From the NCBI RefSeq assembly GCF_051622035.1, contig NC_135356.1, positions 2,542,001 to 2,606,000 on the forward strand: a stretch of 64,000 bases of DNA, in the 5' to 3' direction. Of this stretch, positions 45,259 to 57,173 are shown piece after piece. The DNA comes from Arctopsyche grandis (Eukaryota > Arthropoda > Insecta > Trichoptera > Hydropsychidae). The stretch's first letter is position 1; the number at the start of each line of letters is the position of its first letter. The notes below the pieces were generated by a model. That model saw nothing but the letters and a program-made list of their open reading frames with translations. It did not search any database and had not been told where the DNA came from. A program made the translations under genes and the position numbers.

Positions 45259-45445
45259 CTAGTGTAGGGCCCGTTGATTTCAACGGGTGGTTTCGAAAAG
45301 AAATTGAAACTCGAATAAAAATAAAGTTAAAGATATGGAATCGACTGGTTTCGGAAAGACAAAGGCACAAAAAAATGAAAATTATGAAAAAAATGAAAAA
45401 TATGAAAATAATGAAAAAACTGAAAATAATGAAAAAAAATGAAAT
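45259..45445 (-). mobile_element. Helitron-like 3' terminus, truncated copy
   Basis: On the minus strand the sequence ends with the hairpin CCCGTTGAAATCAACGGG, seven bases, then CTAG followed by T, the arrangement expected of a Helitron 3' end. It matches 57780-57965 in inverted orientation, including TTTCGAAACCACCCG and the TTTTTCATATTTTTCAT-rich body. The 5' part is missing. Confidence 0.7.
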
Positions 45446-45769
45446 AATATTAAGTTCTTTATTTTGTCATCGAAGGTGATGAAATTAATTGTTTGATTGT
45501 GTACCTATTATCGCAATTTTGTTTGCGTCCTTTGTACCATTGACTGCGTCCTTGAACATGAACAATTTAACTGTACCGTTCGACATGCGCATTCTATCTT
45601 ATGGCAACAGATTCGAAGCTAATCCTTCAAATGGCGCTGCCTATTAAATCAATCACAATCATCCATTTTTTCAAGGCAAAAATCTCTATATCTATTGACA
45701 TTTTGCCCGCGTCCTTTTTGTAGAGGTCATGAAAAATCTGCGCGTACAGATTGTTGTGTCTGCGCAACT

Positions 45770-46150
45770 TTTTTAGGGGTGGGGTAGAAATGTCCGTATG
45801 ACCTTTGCTTCAATCGATACAGTGTCTGGGTGAATTTCCAGGACCACCCCATGGCGCAGGTCAGATCCAGACGAGCCTTCAGTGAGAGAACATCTTGCTG
45901 AGATTTCCTGCCAGCTTTATGTAAGATAATGGAGCTCAGCATTGATGGGGCCGCCAACATCCAGGTATTTACGATTGCAAATGCGAAATCAAAAATATAT
46001 TTTCCTGTCGCCATTTTGGTTATGCCTTTTGTTTCCTTCATTTCTGCGTTCCTTTTTGATTGTATCACATTAGGAATTCGCAATAGCGGTTATTGGATGC
46101 GTTATTTGGTGCATTCCTAGTTTGAATTTTTATTGTATTGTTTTAATTTG
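45770..46150. repeat. Dispersed repeat family R, copy 3
   Basis: Matches 1435-1760 (CGATACAGTGTCTGGGT, CCAGGACCACCCCATGGCGC, GAGAGAACATCTTGCTG, CGCCATTTTGGTTATG). Further partial copies lie at 46830-47100 and 47630-47810. Confidence 0.7.
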
Positions 46151-46189
46151 GGCATTTTGCGTTTATTACTAATAAGGGAATACATTTTT

Positions 46190-46450
46190 TTCTTCTAATG
46201 CCGAATCCGTATTCGGACGTAGGAGACTACCATGGGCAGACATCGTTTATGGCCCGTGCGAATTCTTCCCTATCATGGGCAAGCCGAAATAACTTTTCGA
46301 GACCGAGTCCCATCCATGACCTGATGTTCCGGAGCCAAGAGAGCTTCTTTCTCCCAATCCACCGTTTGCCTTCTATTTTCCCTTCTATGATTATTTGTAG
46401 AAGGCGATAAATTAGACCCCGATAATCTGAAATTGCTATTATTTTTGTTC
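46190..46450 (-). pseudogene. 3' fragment of an RTE/ERT-like LINE
   Basis: Minus-strand translation gives IEGKIEGKRWIGRKKLSWLR, LEKLFRLAHDREEFARAIND and, after a one-base shift, VVSYVRIRIRH and a stop. This matches the C-terminus of the LINE at 20502-22467 (GKKWIGRKKLSWLRNMR ... RMRTRH). Only about 85 codons remain. Confidence 0.85.
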
Positions 46451-47629
46451 TTTGTGCCATCTATTACACTTAGACCACAAATGGACGGGTATATCGACCA
46501 TTCCTTTTTGGGTGTATTTAAATCATTAGGGCGAAAACACACTGAGATAACCGCGGCACGTGTTCTTTTGCGCCTACGCGACTTCCAGCCAAGGAAGGGC
46601 GAAGGGCGTTCCCAGTTCATTGTCATTTCGCACGATTTTAATATTTCGACAAAATCCTCGTACATTTCTTCAAATATGGGAATCACTGTTATTGAACACT
46701 CTCAAATCTTTGTTAATACAAGGATAGAATATCACCGAAAAGACGTTTATATGTATGTGCGCAACACGCACTGATCGTTGTTTGTGCGCACCTTTTTAGG
46801 GGTGGGGTTGAGCTGTCATAAATAGAATTGCCCGTTTAACTTTTGCTTCGATCTATATTCTGTCTGGGTAAATTTTCTCGGTAAAAATGAACCAGAAAAA
46901 CAGGCAGAAAACTTAAGCTTATAGTTCTGAACAGGACCTATACTAACGGTGACTTTCAAGTGCACCGCGCAATAAATCGATTACTTGCCTGTAGGGCCGA
47001 AGATTCTCTGTTGACATGCGCATCTGATCCCATGGCAACAAATGTGTTGCCAACCACGACCAGGGCCAACGAGGGAGGGGGGGGGGGGAAGCTGCGTTCC
47101 GCGTCCCGGACGACAAGAGAGACATGAATATGTAATGTTTTTACCCCAAATCCCACAACTGGGACATTGTTCTTTCGATGGCCAACCAATGCATTTTAAA
47201 AACTACGATGTCTTATTTCGTATTTTTTTAAGGAATGTAATTTGTTCGACTTTGTTTTATCTGTTACATTAGGACCACAAAAGGAAGGGTATATCGAATA
47301 TTCCTTGTTAGGTGTATTAAAAGAATTAGCCTTCGCGACTTCCAGACAAGGAAGGGCGTTCCCAGTTCATTGTTATTTCGTACGATATTATTATTTCAAT
47401 AAGTTTCTCCTACATTTCTTCAAATATGGAAATACGCAGGGTCGCCGAGAGGAATCCCGGGCCATGGGAAAAAAATATTCCGGATCCTATCTCAAACTAA
47501 AAATCTTCATTTTGCTATTTGCCTATTATCGCCATTTCGCACGCATCCTATGTGTATAGGTCATCCTATTGATCGTTGTATCTGCACGCACCTTTTTAGT
47601 GGTGGGGATGTGCAGTCATAAATAGAATT
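46451..47629. other. Repeat-derived, rearranged DNA
   Basis: 46480-46700 and 47270-47440 are diverged direct repeats (GGGTATATCGAYYATTCCTT, GGGCGTTCCCAGTTCATTGT). 46830-47100 belongs to family R and contains a G-run (47078-47090). No gene is seen. Confidence 0.55.
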
Positions 47630-48065
47630 CACGTACGACCTTTGATTCGATCAATAAAGTGTCTGGGTGAATTTCCAGGACCACCCCATGGCGCAGGTCA
47701 GAACCAGACGAGCCTTCAGCGAGAGAACATCTTGCTGAGAACATCATCCTGCAGCCAGCGATGTGGAAGATATGGAGCTCAACAGTGATGGGGCCGCACA
47801 CTTGTTTCATTTCACACAAGTTGTCATTTCGGTCGCGTTGCTCCCCCGCAACTCCATTGTCCTTTGGGTTTTCAAACGATATCTTCGGACATTCAGAGAC
47901 ATAACATGATCGCCTTCAAATATAATGAGCCAAAAAATTATAAATAAATATGTACATACATATGTATATCTGTAAGTTTCACTAAAGTGGAATATTAGTG
48001 CAGCTGGGTGCAAACTCTTTAGTAGCAAGTAACCCAATTCACTGTGTTCATCGTTATCACTTTAG
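47630..48065. repeat. Family R copy 5 followed by composite-block fragments
   Basis: 47630-47810 matches the CCAGGACCACCCCATGGCGC region of family R. 47822-47880 (GTCGCGTTGCTCCCCCGCAA) matches 13497-13550. Confidence 0.6.
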
Positions 48066-50086
48066 TATTATTTACGTTTCCGATTGATTCAATACATATT
48101 TGAATCTAGTCGATGGAAGCTTCGCTCTATATTGCCTCCATAACGAAGAAGCTGTCTGGGCTTCAAGCTCACTTGGGACAGTATTTGTACACCATTTATG
48201 TAATTAAATTTCGACTTTTTGATGATAGAAAAGTCCAAATCGATACATAGATAGACAAGTCCAATCAAGTAAACGAAGCGTTGTAGTTGAATTATACGTA
48301 TGCAACTACAAAAATAATCTGACGAAAACAAACGTTATCGTCGAACGTTCAAATCGGACAATTATCAACATAACAATGAATCTCTTCTGCTAAAAGTAGA
48401 TTCTGTAGCCCTTTTGTTGTGACATTTACTACAAGGGCAATCAGCCAATCCTTAAAGGTCTTAAACTTCACTTTCTTTTTATTTTTTGATACGATTCAAT
48501 ATTAAGTTTTGGGATAAATGGGCAAAGTGTAACGAGTTTAACGAGTAACGTTCGGCAAGTCGCTTTTTCACAGCAGGTTTGATCTGCGGCTGTTGCCCGG
48601 GACTGGGACGACCCCTCCCGGTAATTAAAAATAGTTTTGTTGTGGATAATTTTCTGTGCGAAGATTCCCTTAGGAGTGTGTGTTTATCTAAAAACATATC
48701 CAAGACGAGGAGTGCCTCCATTTCAAAGAGGCTATGCAAAAAGGCTATGCATAATGTTATCACATGAATATTATTTACGTTTCCAATAGATTCAATACAT
48801 ATTTGAATCTAGTCGATGGAAGCTTCGCTCTATATAGCCTCCATAACGAAGAAGCTGTCTGGGCTTCAAGCTCACTTAAGACAGTATTTGTACACCATTT
48901 ATGTAATTAAATTTCGACTTTTTGATGATAGAAAAGTCCAAATCGATACATAGATAGACAAGTCCAATCAAGTAAACGAAGCGTTGTAGTTGAATTATAC
49001 GTATGCAACTACAAAAATAATCTGACGAAAACAAACGTCATCGTCGATAAATTATTCACTCTCGTTGCTTCCGTCACTTTTTGTTTAAAACCCAATTCAT
49101 TTACCCAATTTCTCAACTTTTTTACATAAAATTCTTCTGTCTGTAACCAATTAAAATTCCAGTCCCCAAACATAATTATATTTTTACTCACATCTATACT
49201 TCTTTCACTCAATTCTTCTAAAAATTTAAGAAATCTTCCACTTCTACCCTTCGGAGAGCGGTAAATTACTAGCAAAAACACAGTAACTCCATTCACAAGC
49301 ACATCCACACCAATTGTCCAAAACTCACCATCAACCTTATTAACTATTACATTACCGTAACTTAAATCATCCCTTAAATACAATAGTACCCCACCCGTAT
49401 GTCTAGAATTAGAGTCACACCTCAAAACACAATATCCATCTATATTCAGCTCAAAATCTTCAAAATCACTAGTTACATGCGTTTCACTTAAACCTATAAA
49501 TAATGGTTTTTGACTGACAGTTAAACTCCAAACCTCATCCTTGTGAGCAAAAAAACTTTGTACATTTATACCGATACCTTTTGGTGGTTGCTATATATTA
49601 TTATACTAAATTCTATTTCTCATTAATTCTATATTTCTTTTATATACACAGCACTTAGTGTCCAACGGTCCGTGATTCGTGTTCAAATTTAATTTTATTT
49701 TATTATTACTCTTAAAGCAATTACGACTTTTTGATGATAGAAAAGTCCAAATCGATACATAGATAGACAATTCCAATCAAGTAAACGAAGCGTTGTAGTT
49801 GAATTATACTTATGCAACTACAAAAATAATTCGAGTAGATGATTTTAGACAAATTTCACATTTATGTGCTTTTATCCCGGCATGCAATTTTTTATATTTC
49901 TCGAGTATAGGTTTTTGAGTAAATGATTTCACACTTGTAATGCTTTTCACAGTTTTGTTGTGGATAATTTTCTGTGCGAAGATTCCCTTAGGAGTGTGTG
50001 TTTATCTAAAAACATATCCAAGACGAGGAGTGCCTCCATTTCAAAGAGGCTATGCAAAGAGTCTATGCATAATGTTATCACATGAA
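48066..50086. repeat. 2.02-kb tandem duplication, unit 1
   Basis: Direct comparison with 50087 onward gives an offset of 2021, then 2025 after a 4-base difference near 48370 (AACATAACAAT against GACATGAATCGCAAT). Landmarks: frame 48479-48763 repeats at 50504-50788, and frame 49009-49425 repeats at 51034-51450 with identical protein. Each unit contains two copies of the composite block (TTTGATGATAGAAAAGTCCA) and one endonuclease-only LINE fragment. Confidence 0.93.
49048..49590 (-). pseudogene. LINE endonuclease fragment (EEP domain only), copy 1
   Basis: Minus strand: INVQSFFAHKDEVWSLTV, PLFIGLSETHVTSDFED, RHTGGVLLYLRDDLSYGNV, FLLVIYRSPKGRSGRFLKFL and NIIMFGDWNFNW, the ordered strands of an EEP endonuclease including the ETH and GDWN catalytic neighbourhoods. 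It stops near EATRVNN, before the final catalytic SDH block, and no reverse transcriptase follows. LINEs normally lose their 5' part, so this 3' loss must come from a later deletion or rearrangement. Confidence 0.88.
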
Positions 50087-51850
50087 TATTATTTACGTTT
50101 CCAATAGATTCAATACATATTTGAATCTAGTCGATGGAAGCTTCGCTCTATATAGCCTCCATAACGAAGGAGCTGTCTGGGCTTCAAGCTCACTTGGGAC
50201 AGTATTTGTACACCATTTATGTAATTAAATTTCGACTTTTTGATGATAGAAAAGTCCAAATCGATACATAGATAGACAAGTCCAATCAAGTAAACGAAGC
50301 GTTGTAGTTGAATTATACGTATGCAACTACAAAAATAATCTGACGAAAACAAACGTTATCGTCGAACGTTCAAATCGGACAATTATCGACATGAATCGCA
50401 ATGAATCTCTTCTGCTAAAAGTAGATTCTGTAGCCCTTTTGTTGTGACATTTACTACAAGGGCAATCAGCCAATCCTTAAAGGTCTTAAACTTCACTTTC
50501 TTTTTATTCTTTGATACGATTCAATATTAAGTGTTGGGATAAATGGGCAAAGTGTAACGAGTTTAACGAGTAACGTTCGGCAAGTCGCTTTTTCACAGCA
50601 GGTTTGATCTGCGGCTGTTGCCCGGGACTGGGACGACCCCTCCCGGTAATTAAAAATAGTTTTGTTGTGGATAATTTTCTGTGCGAAGATTCCCTTAGGA
50701 GTGTGTGTTTATCTAAAAACATATCCAAGACGAGGAGTGCCTCCATTTCAAAGAGGCTATGCAAAAAGGCTATGCATAATGTTATCACATGAATATTATT
50801 TACGTTTCCAATAGATTCAATACATATTTGAATCTAGTCGGTGGAAGCTTCGCTCTATATAGCCTCCATAACGAAGAAGCTGTCTGGGCTTCAAGCTCAC
50901 TTGGGACAGTATTTGTACACCATTTATGTAATTAAATTTCGACTTTTTGATGATAGAAAAGTCCAAATCGATACATAGATAGACAAGTCCAATCAAGTAA
51001 ACGAAGCGTTGTAGTTGAATTATACGTATGCAACTACAAAAATAATCTGACGAAAACAAACGTCATCGTCGATAAATTATTCACTCTCGTTGCTTCCGTC
51101 ACTTTTTGTTTAAAACCCAATTCATTTACCCAATTTCTCAACTTTTTTACATAAAATTCTTCTGTCTGTAACCAATTAAAATTCCAGTCCCCAAACATAA
51201 TTATATTTTTACTCACATCTATACTTCTTTCACTCAATTCTTCTAAAAATTTAAGAAATCTTCCACTTCTACCCTTCGGAGAGCGGTAAATTACTAGCAA
51301 AAACACAGTAACTCCATTCACAAGCACATCCACACCAATTGTCCAAAACTCACCATCAACCTTATTAACTATTACATTACCGTAACTTAAATCATCCCTT
51401 AAATACAATAGTACCCCACCCGTATGTCTAGAATTAGAGTCACACCTCAAAACACAATATCCATCTATATTCAGCTCAAAATCTTCAAAATCACTAGTTA
51501 CATGCGTTTCACTTAAACCTATAAATAATGGTTTTTGACTGACAGTTAAACTCCAAACCTCATCCTTGTGAGCAAAAAAACTTTGTACATTTATACCGAT
51601 ACCTTTTGGTGGTTGCTATATATTATTATACTAAATTCTATTTCTCATTAATTCTATATTTCTTTTATATACACAGCACTTAGTGTCCAACGGTCCGTGA
51701 TTCGTGTTCAAATTTAATTTTATTTTATTATTACTCTTAAAGCAATTACGACTTTTTGATGATAGAAAAGTCCAAATCGATACATAGATAGACAATTCCA
51801 ATCAAGTAAACGAAGCGTTGTAGTTGAATTATACGTATGCAACTACAAAA
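50087..51850. repeat. 2.02-kb tandem duplication, unit 2
   Basis: Repeats unit 1 until about 51850, where unit 1 continues ATTCGAGTAGATG and unit 2 continues ATCTGACGAAAAC. Differences from unit 1 are few (for example AAGAAGC/AAGGAGC and GTTTTGGG/GTGTTGGG), so the duplication is recent. Confidence 0.93.
51073..51615 (-). pseudogene. LINE endonuclease fragment (EEP domain only), copy 2
   Basis: Identical in translation to the copy at 49048-49590 and part of the tandem duplication. Both copies lack a start, the terminal catalytic block and any reverse transcriptase. Confidence 0.88.
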
Positions 51851-52230
51851 ATAATCTGACGAAAACAAACGTCATCGTCGAACGTTCAAATCGGACAATT
51901 ATCGACATAACAATGAATCTCTTCTGCTAAAAGTAGATTCTGTAGCCCTTTTGTTGTGACATTTACTACAAGGGCAATCAGCCAATCCTTAAAGGTCTTA
52001 AACTTCACTTTCTTTTTATTTTTTGATACGATTCAATATTAAGTGTTGGGATAAATGGGCAAAGTGTAACGAGTTTATGTGCACACGTCTCCCTGTCTTC
52101 TCTTAAGTTGAAAAGTAGATATATCGCCGTAGTTGCAAAAGTTGCAGTTTCGGTTACATCAAATGTGATCAATAAATGCATTTCTCGATTGCAGAATTCT
52201 CATTTTCCAACATGTATTGCATGATATGTA
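51851..52230. repeat. Composite block, terminal copy
   Basis: 51740-52050 is a further copy of the AATGAATCTCTTCTGCTAAA block. 52050-52230 matches 18800-19010. Confidence 0.75.
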
Positions 52231-52289
52231 TGTATAATAATATTGCATTTTATATTACATTAACAAATATATTATATTACATTACAAAT

Positions 52290-54060
52290 GCGTATGCATT
52301 TTCACTGTGAGATTTTGGATATGTGGGTAATAAATTAATTACAAAAAAATATAATGGATTTTATTTTACCTTATAAGTTTGGTGTCGCACTGTGTGGCCG
52401 GCCGTTTGCAGATCCATCTGGACACGCGCTCACTTTCTTTTAAAAACGCTATATTCAAAAACTGTAGCACATGATTTACTAGCTGAAAATTTATTTTCAA
52501 TGCATTAATATAAAGGTTCAGATATTTTGAGATTCTAATACAAATCCGGTTCATGACCGGAAATGGTAGATTACTTCCGCACAGAATTGAGTTTGCATAG
52601 CATTTTGATTAGAAAAACTATGTGATTGATATATATTTTTATATTATATTTTCAATTTAATTAATAATCAGGGGGAAGAAATATATCATAAAAATAAATA
52701 GAAAAAATAAAAATATATAAGTTTCAATGGTGATTAAAAAGAGGTCAAAATTTGTTTATTGGTGTCGTAATAATTATCAAAATAAAGTTTAACGTAAAAA
52801 ATTAAGGTAATTTGTGGTAGCAAATATTCTACAGATTCTTATAGATAAATAATTAATTAAAATCTTGTAGAAACTCAGGGGTGGATATTCCAATCAAAAA
52901 AGCAATTATATTTTTGGTAAAATTTTGATTAAATATATTACAAGCTACTTTTTTGAGTACTACTTGATCAAAAATTTATCAATAAAGCTTTTAATTATAT
53001 CCCAAGTGACCTCCAACCTGAAAGTCCAAATCTATTTTTTAGTACATACATATGTATATTTATTACAAATACAAATCTATATAGTTGCATAACACGAGTC
53101 ACAAGTTTGATCAAGTGTGACGGATTTTGACACGAATAAATAAAATTTTATTAATAGTTCATCAAAGTACAATACTCGTCAATATATAACGATGATATTT
53201 TAATAGTTTTTCGGAAAATATTAAAGTCGTGAATGTCCAGGCAGATCTACACACGGCCACACTGTGCGTTGCCTGAATATACCTTCATACAAATGATGAA
53301 ATATTAAATGTATGTAATTGTATCGCCTTTTTACAAATTTCTTCTTATTATACGAGTCCCTGTTCCTGTTCCTGTTCCTGCGCCTACATAAGAAAAACAC
53401 AAACACACTTCCAATTTCATCTAGGTAATGTATTTAGACGTACTGCACATTCAAATAGTACATATGTACATACATATATCGATATGCTGGTTGGAGTTTC
53501 ATTCCCTGCAGTATATAATATACATATATTAAATGAAAGAAAAAAGTCCATTTGGGCGAATGTTGAGCATATTAAGAACTACACGAACACAGTAAGTATA
53601 TCGCAAGAAATTTTTAATTATTCATAGGTGTTGAAAGTAAAAAAAATACTAACCCAGGCGAAGCCGATCACTCTCACTTATGTACATTTCGTGGATGATA
53701 TCAATTATCATTATTAAGCTCCATGCATCATTCTTCAGCTTCGGATTCCACTAACATACATATGTACTTAAATAGTTATAATTTATAAGTGCATATCTAT
53801 ACATATATTAGACTTTACATATGTATAGATATGTAGGTAAGTATTAAACTTGATACAAATTAATGTTACAGATGTTATCTCAAAATTATTCGATTGAAGT
53901 CGTACGATTGTTTTTGAGATCGAAAGATTTATTATATGTATGTATTCGAATTTCAGATATTCTCGCTACTACAAGTATACAAATATATAGCTACATAGAT
54001 ACTCATAATAAAATAATAGAGAAATAAGCTTTGAAGAAATAAGTTCCTTATTAATTAAAA
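52290..54060. repeat. Segmental duplication copy 2 (copy 1 at 19.82-23.60 kb)
   Basis: Matches copy 1 across both sides of the LINE insertion. At about 52878-52890 it preserves the empty target CAGGGGTGGAT followed by ATTCCAATC. Small differences include a TTCCTG triplication at 53359-53384 and a 12-base ATTTTTAATTATTC-type insertion near 53610. Confidence 0.88.
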
Positions 54061-54276
54061 ACTCAAGTAAAAAAATAAATGTATATAAAAAACTTTAGTA
54101 AAAAAGCTACATTAAAAAAAACTCAAGTAAAATAAATGTATATAAACAAATAATGTACTAAAATATAATAAATAATTAAATAAATATATAATAAATTATA
54201 TACAATTAATTTATTAAGATAAAAAGGCAATTTAAACAATATTTCAACAACAAATGTACAAATGTGTGGGATTAAA

Positions 54277-54383
54277 ATTTCAATCAAAATGATTTCAATG
54301 ATTGGGGTTTCAATCAAAAAGATTTCAATGATTGGGGTTTCAATCAAAAAGATTTCAATGATTGGGGTTTCAATCAAAATTAT
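54277..54383. repeat. 30-bp minisatellite, about 3.5 copies
   Basis: Unit GATTTCAATGATTGGGGTTT plus CAATCAAAAA. The 30-base period gives a ten-residue repeat (KISMIGVSIK) on the plus strand, which is a by-product of the period and not taken as a gene. The remainder of 54061-55260 is AT-rich with no recognised feature. Confidence 0.9.
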
Positions 54384-55254
54384 GATCCCGGCTGAAACTA
54401 ATGTAATTAAATATATTACTAAGAGGTATGGGCCGCCTTGGTATGTATGTGATGATCTTAAAGCGGCCCATTATTAATACTAAGATTGCTTTAAGAATAG
54501 TTTATCAATGTATGATTTTCCATAGTTTATGTATTTACAGAAATGAACTTTTCAATCATCAGATAAATTAAATCAGCTGATAACTAAAAATAATTGTATG
54601 TGATGTATGTATGTATATAAGCTTATTGTAAAAAACTAAATGTATGTAAGCTTATTGTAAATCATATTAACAATTAGATACAACATAACTTATTATTGAA
54701 TACTTATCTCGCAGATAAAACCCAGTGAAGAGATATACTTTTAGCCGTGAAATGTCAAATCTGACATATTTGGCCAAAAATCAATATATATCGTGTATTA
54801 CCCTTCACGCCAAATTTGAAATTTATATATACATATGAGAGTTAAAACTATAAATATTTATATACATATTTTATATATATAAACATTTTAAACAATTAAA
54901 ATCTGATAATGCCGTGTCATGGAGAACAGTTTACGCCTTGTTAAACAACGCTTGTTAAACGTCAAGAAGATTTACTTTCCCCGTTTTTAAAACGCGTTGT
55001 ATACGATATTTTATCTCCAACGTAATGGCAGACGATACATTAACGGGTATTGATGACCAAAATGAGCAATATGACATAAAAATATGATAAGAGATAAAAA
55101 TGATCACTGACACGAAAGCCATGTGAAACTTAAAGGAGAGTAAAATTAAATATGATGAGTTTAATTTTAAATACTAAAAAATTTCAATGAATTTTAATAA
55201 AATTTATATATGTACATATGTACATATATAAATATATTATGTACATATATAATT

Positions 55255-55260
<6 letters not shown>

Positions 55261-55342
<82 letters not shown>
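55261..55342. repeat. (TA)n microsatellite
   Basis: TA run just before the SINE head. Confidence 0.95.
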
Positions 55343-55345
<3 letters not shown>

Positions 55346-55357
55346 TATATATGTACA

Positions 55358-55800
55358 TAGCCAGCAGCATAGCACGGACGTTAAGCTTCTGCTTACCGTC
55401 AAGAAGGTGCCGGGTTCTATCCCTGAATGAAAATGAATTTTTCAGAGTATGCTGTTGGTCAGACCTGGATTTGTGCTCCAGGTTGATCGTTTCCTATCAG
55501 AGTTTGCCAATTTTCTCTGATTTCATTGTTGAAACGGTTCCCGGAAAAAAAAATTGGCTAAAAATCCTTCCTACCTACTATGTCACCACTATTTGAAAAA
55601 TTTTTGATTGATGTACAATAAAAATTTATGTACAATTCATAGATGTCTCGTTAATTTGCGAGTTTTTTCAGTGTCTCGCAATTCAACGACTTATAATAAA
55701 AATGCTGTATTTGTATTTGTAATTGGCCAGGAAGGCGCATTGGGAGTTACCTGTAAGGCCTTCCTGGTGTATATGTAAAATAAAATAAAATAAAATAATA
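55358..55800 (+). repeat. Full-length-looking tRNA-derived SINE
   Basis: The head GCCAGCAGCATAGCACGGAC holds an A-box-like TAGCACGGACG, and the B-box-like GGGTTCTATCCC lies at about 55409-55420. The body runs to about 55560. The 3' region has GGCCAGGAAGGCGCATTGGG, ACCTGTAAGGCCTTCCTGG (a GGAAGGC/GCCTTCC stem) and a tail of (AAAAT)n at 55772-55797. Its 3' end resembles that of the LINE at 42665-43912, which suggests that a related LINE mobilised it. Confidence 0.8.
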
Positions 55801-55964
55801 TGTATGTATGTATGTATATACAATTTAAAGACAACACAACAATTCAAAAATAATAGAAAAATTCAAAAATGTTTTGAAATTAAAATTACAACGAAAAAAA
55901 CATGAATATAAAAATACAAAGACAAAAAATATGAATATAAAAATATAATAACAATTAAAGTTTA

Positions 55965-56300
55965 TTAAAACTCAACATGGAGCATATTTCTACAAATTCT
56001 TTTTTGAGATTCGTGCGACGATCGGTAACAAATTATATTGTATTTACTAAAATACCTTTTAGAATTCACACTATTGACGGGACACCCAATAGATTTTAGA
56101 GCTGCACAACCAAACTCTTCATATTTAATTTTTGTTACCATCAATAATAGCAATATATCCGGCGTGGATTCACTTTTTATATTCTCTATTACTTGTCTAA
56201 AAAATTGCTGATATCCTTCTATACATTGAGCCTCTGTTAATACATTAAAGATCTCATAATTCGGTATGCCAGAAAACACCAAACACCGCAAAATGAACAT
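55965..56300 (-). pseudogene. hAT transposase C-terminal remnant
   Basis: The 111-codon minus-strand frame ends CPVNSVNSKRYFSKYNIICY and RKRICRN-like text. The PVNSVNSKR.FS pattern is the hAT dimerisation motif (consensus P.SSV.SER.FS). The upstream part of the transposase is not seen, and no terminal repeats were paired with it. Confidence 0.65.
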
Positions 56301-56309
56301 CGTAAGTCT

Positions 56310-56855
56310 TTTATGTCTGATTCAACTTGGGCTAAGATAAAATAACGTAAAAGACTTAAACAAACTGGCATAACATCGACAGAATATCTTGAAAGGTATG
56401 CAATATTACATAAAGATATTCAAAGGAGTTAGTTGTAGGCGGGATAAAGCTAAATATATAAATGACATATGTATTTGAGGAGATAGAAAAACACGCATTA
56501 AAGAATCAGGCAAGGGATTTTTTTCACAAAGTAAAAATCGTCACTCAAAAATTGTCACACTCGGATGATCAATTTAGAAACACGCTTACAGATATTGATG
56601 TGATACCCAACCGATGGAAAGAATACTGTTCGGAATTGTATGTACAGTGGTAGTTCATCGATCTCAATTGTTTCCCCAATTGATGATGTCAGGGAGCTTG
56701 ACATCTTTACATCTGAAGTTGTAAATGCCATAAAGAAACTGAAATGTAAAAAGTCTCCTGGCAGCGATGGTATACAAGCTGAACTTCTGAAAGAGCTTGG
56801 TGAAACTGCGATAAAGGCGCTATGTACATAATATGTGCAACAAGATCTGTGTAAA
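56310..56855 (+). pseudogene. LINE reverse transcriptase, segment A (RTE/ERT-like)
   Basis: Plus-strand fragments in shifting frames: EEIEKHALKNQARDFFHKV and VIPNRWKEYCSELY (linker), then SEVVNAIKKLKCKKSPGSDG, IQAELLKELGETAIKAL (start of reverse transcriptase) and, past a stop, ICNKICVN. Segment A ends at GATCTGTGTAAAC, where a TIR element begins. The continuation of the protein is found inverted at 58097-58283. Confidence 0.8.
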
Positions 56856-57135
56856 CCGGTCTCCCTCACGGGCCCGAAAGTGAAACGCCCGAAAACGCAA
56901 TTATCGGAAGGCAAAGATCGAAAATCGAAAGATCTTAAGAGGAAGAAAAAAAAAAAGGTGGATGGTAAACGGTACATACTCACTTAATTTGCGCGAGCAG
57001 GATACAACAGGAACAAGAGGAACAGGCTTTTCCTCCCGTTTTCTGCGCGCGCACATTAAACAAGGCTGTATGACAAAAAGCGAGATAATTTCACCGCATG
57101 CCACTCATATTTATCATATATATAAAGACGGTAAT

Positions 57136-57173
<38 letters not shown>

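Noticed and set aside
48479..48763. 94-codon minus-strand frame repeated at 50504-50788 (GRGRPSPGQQPQIKPAVKKR)
   Set aside because: It looks somewhat protein-like, but the copies at 17800-17925 and 49940-50080 keep only part of the frame, and conservation is explained by the recent tandem duplication.
54123..54477. Ten-residue repeat peptide on both strands
   Set aside because: It is produced by a 30-bp minisatellite whose period is divisible by three; no flanking coding sequence supports a gene.
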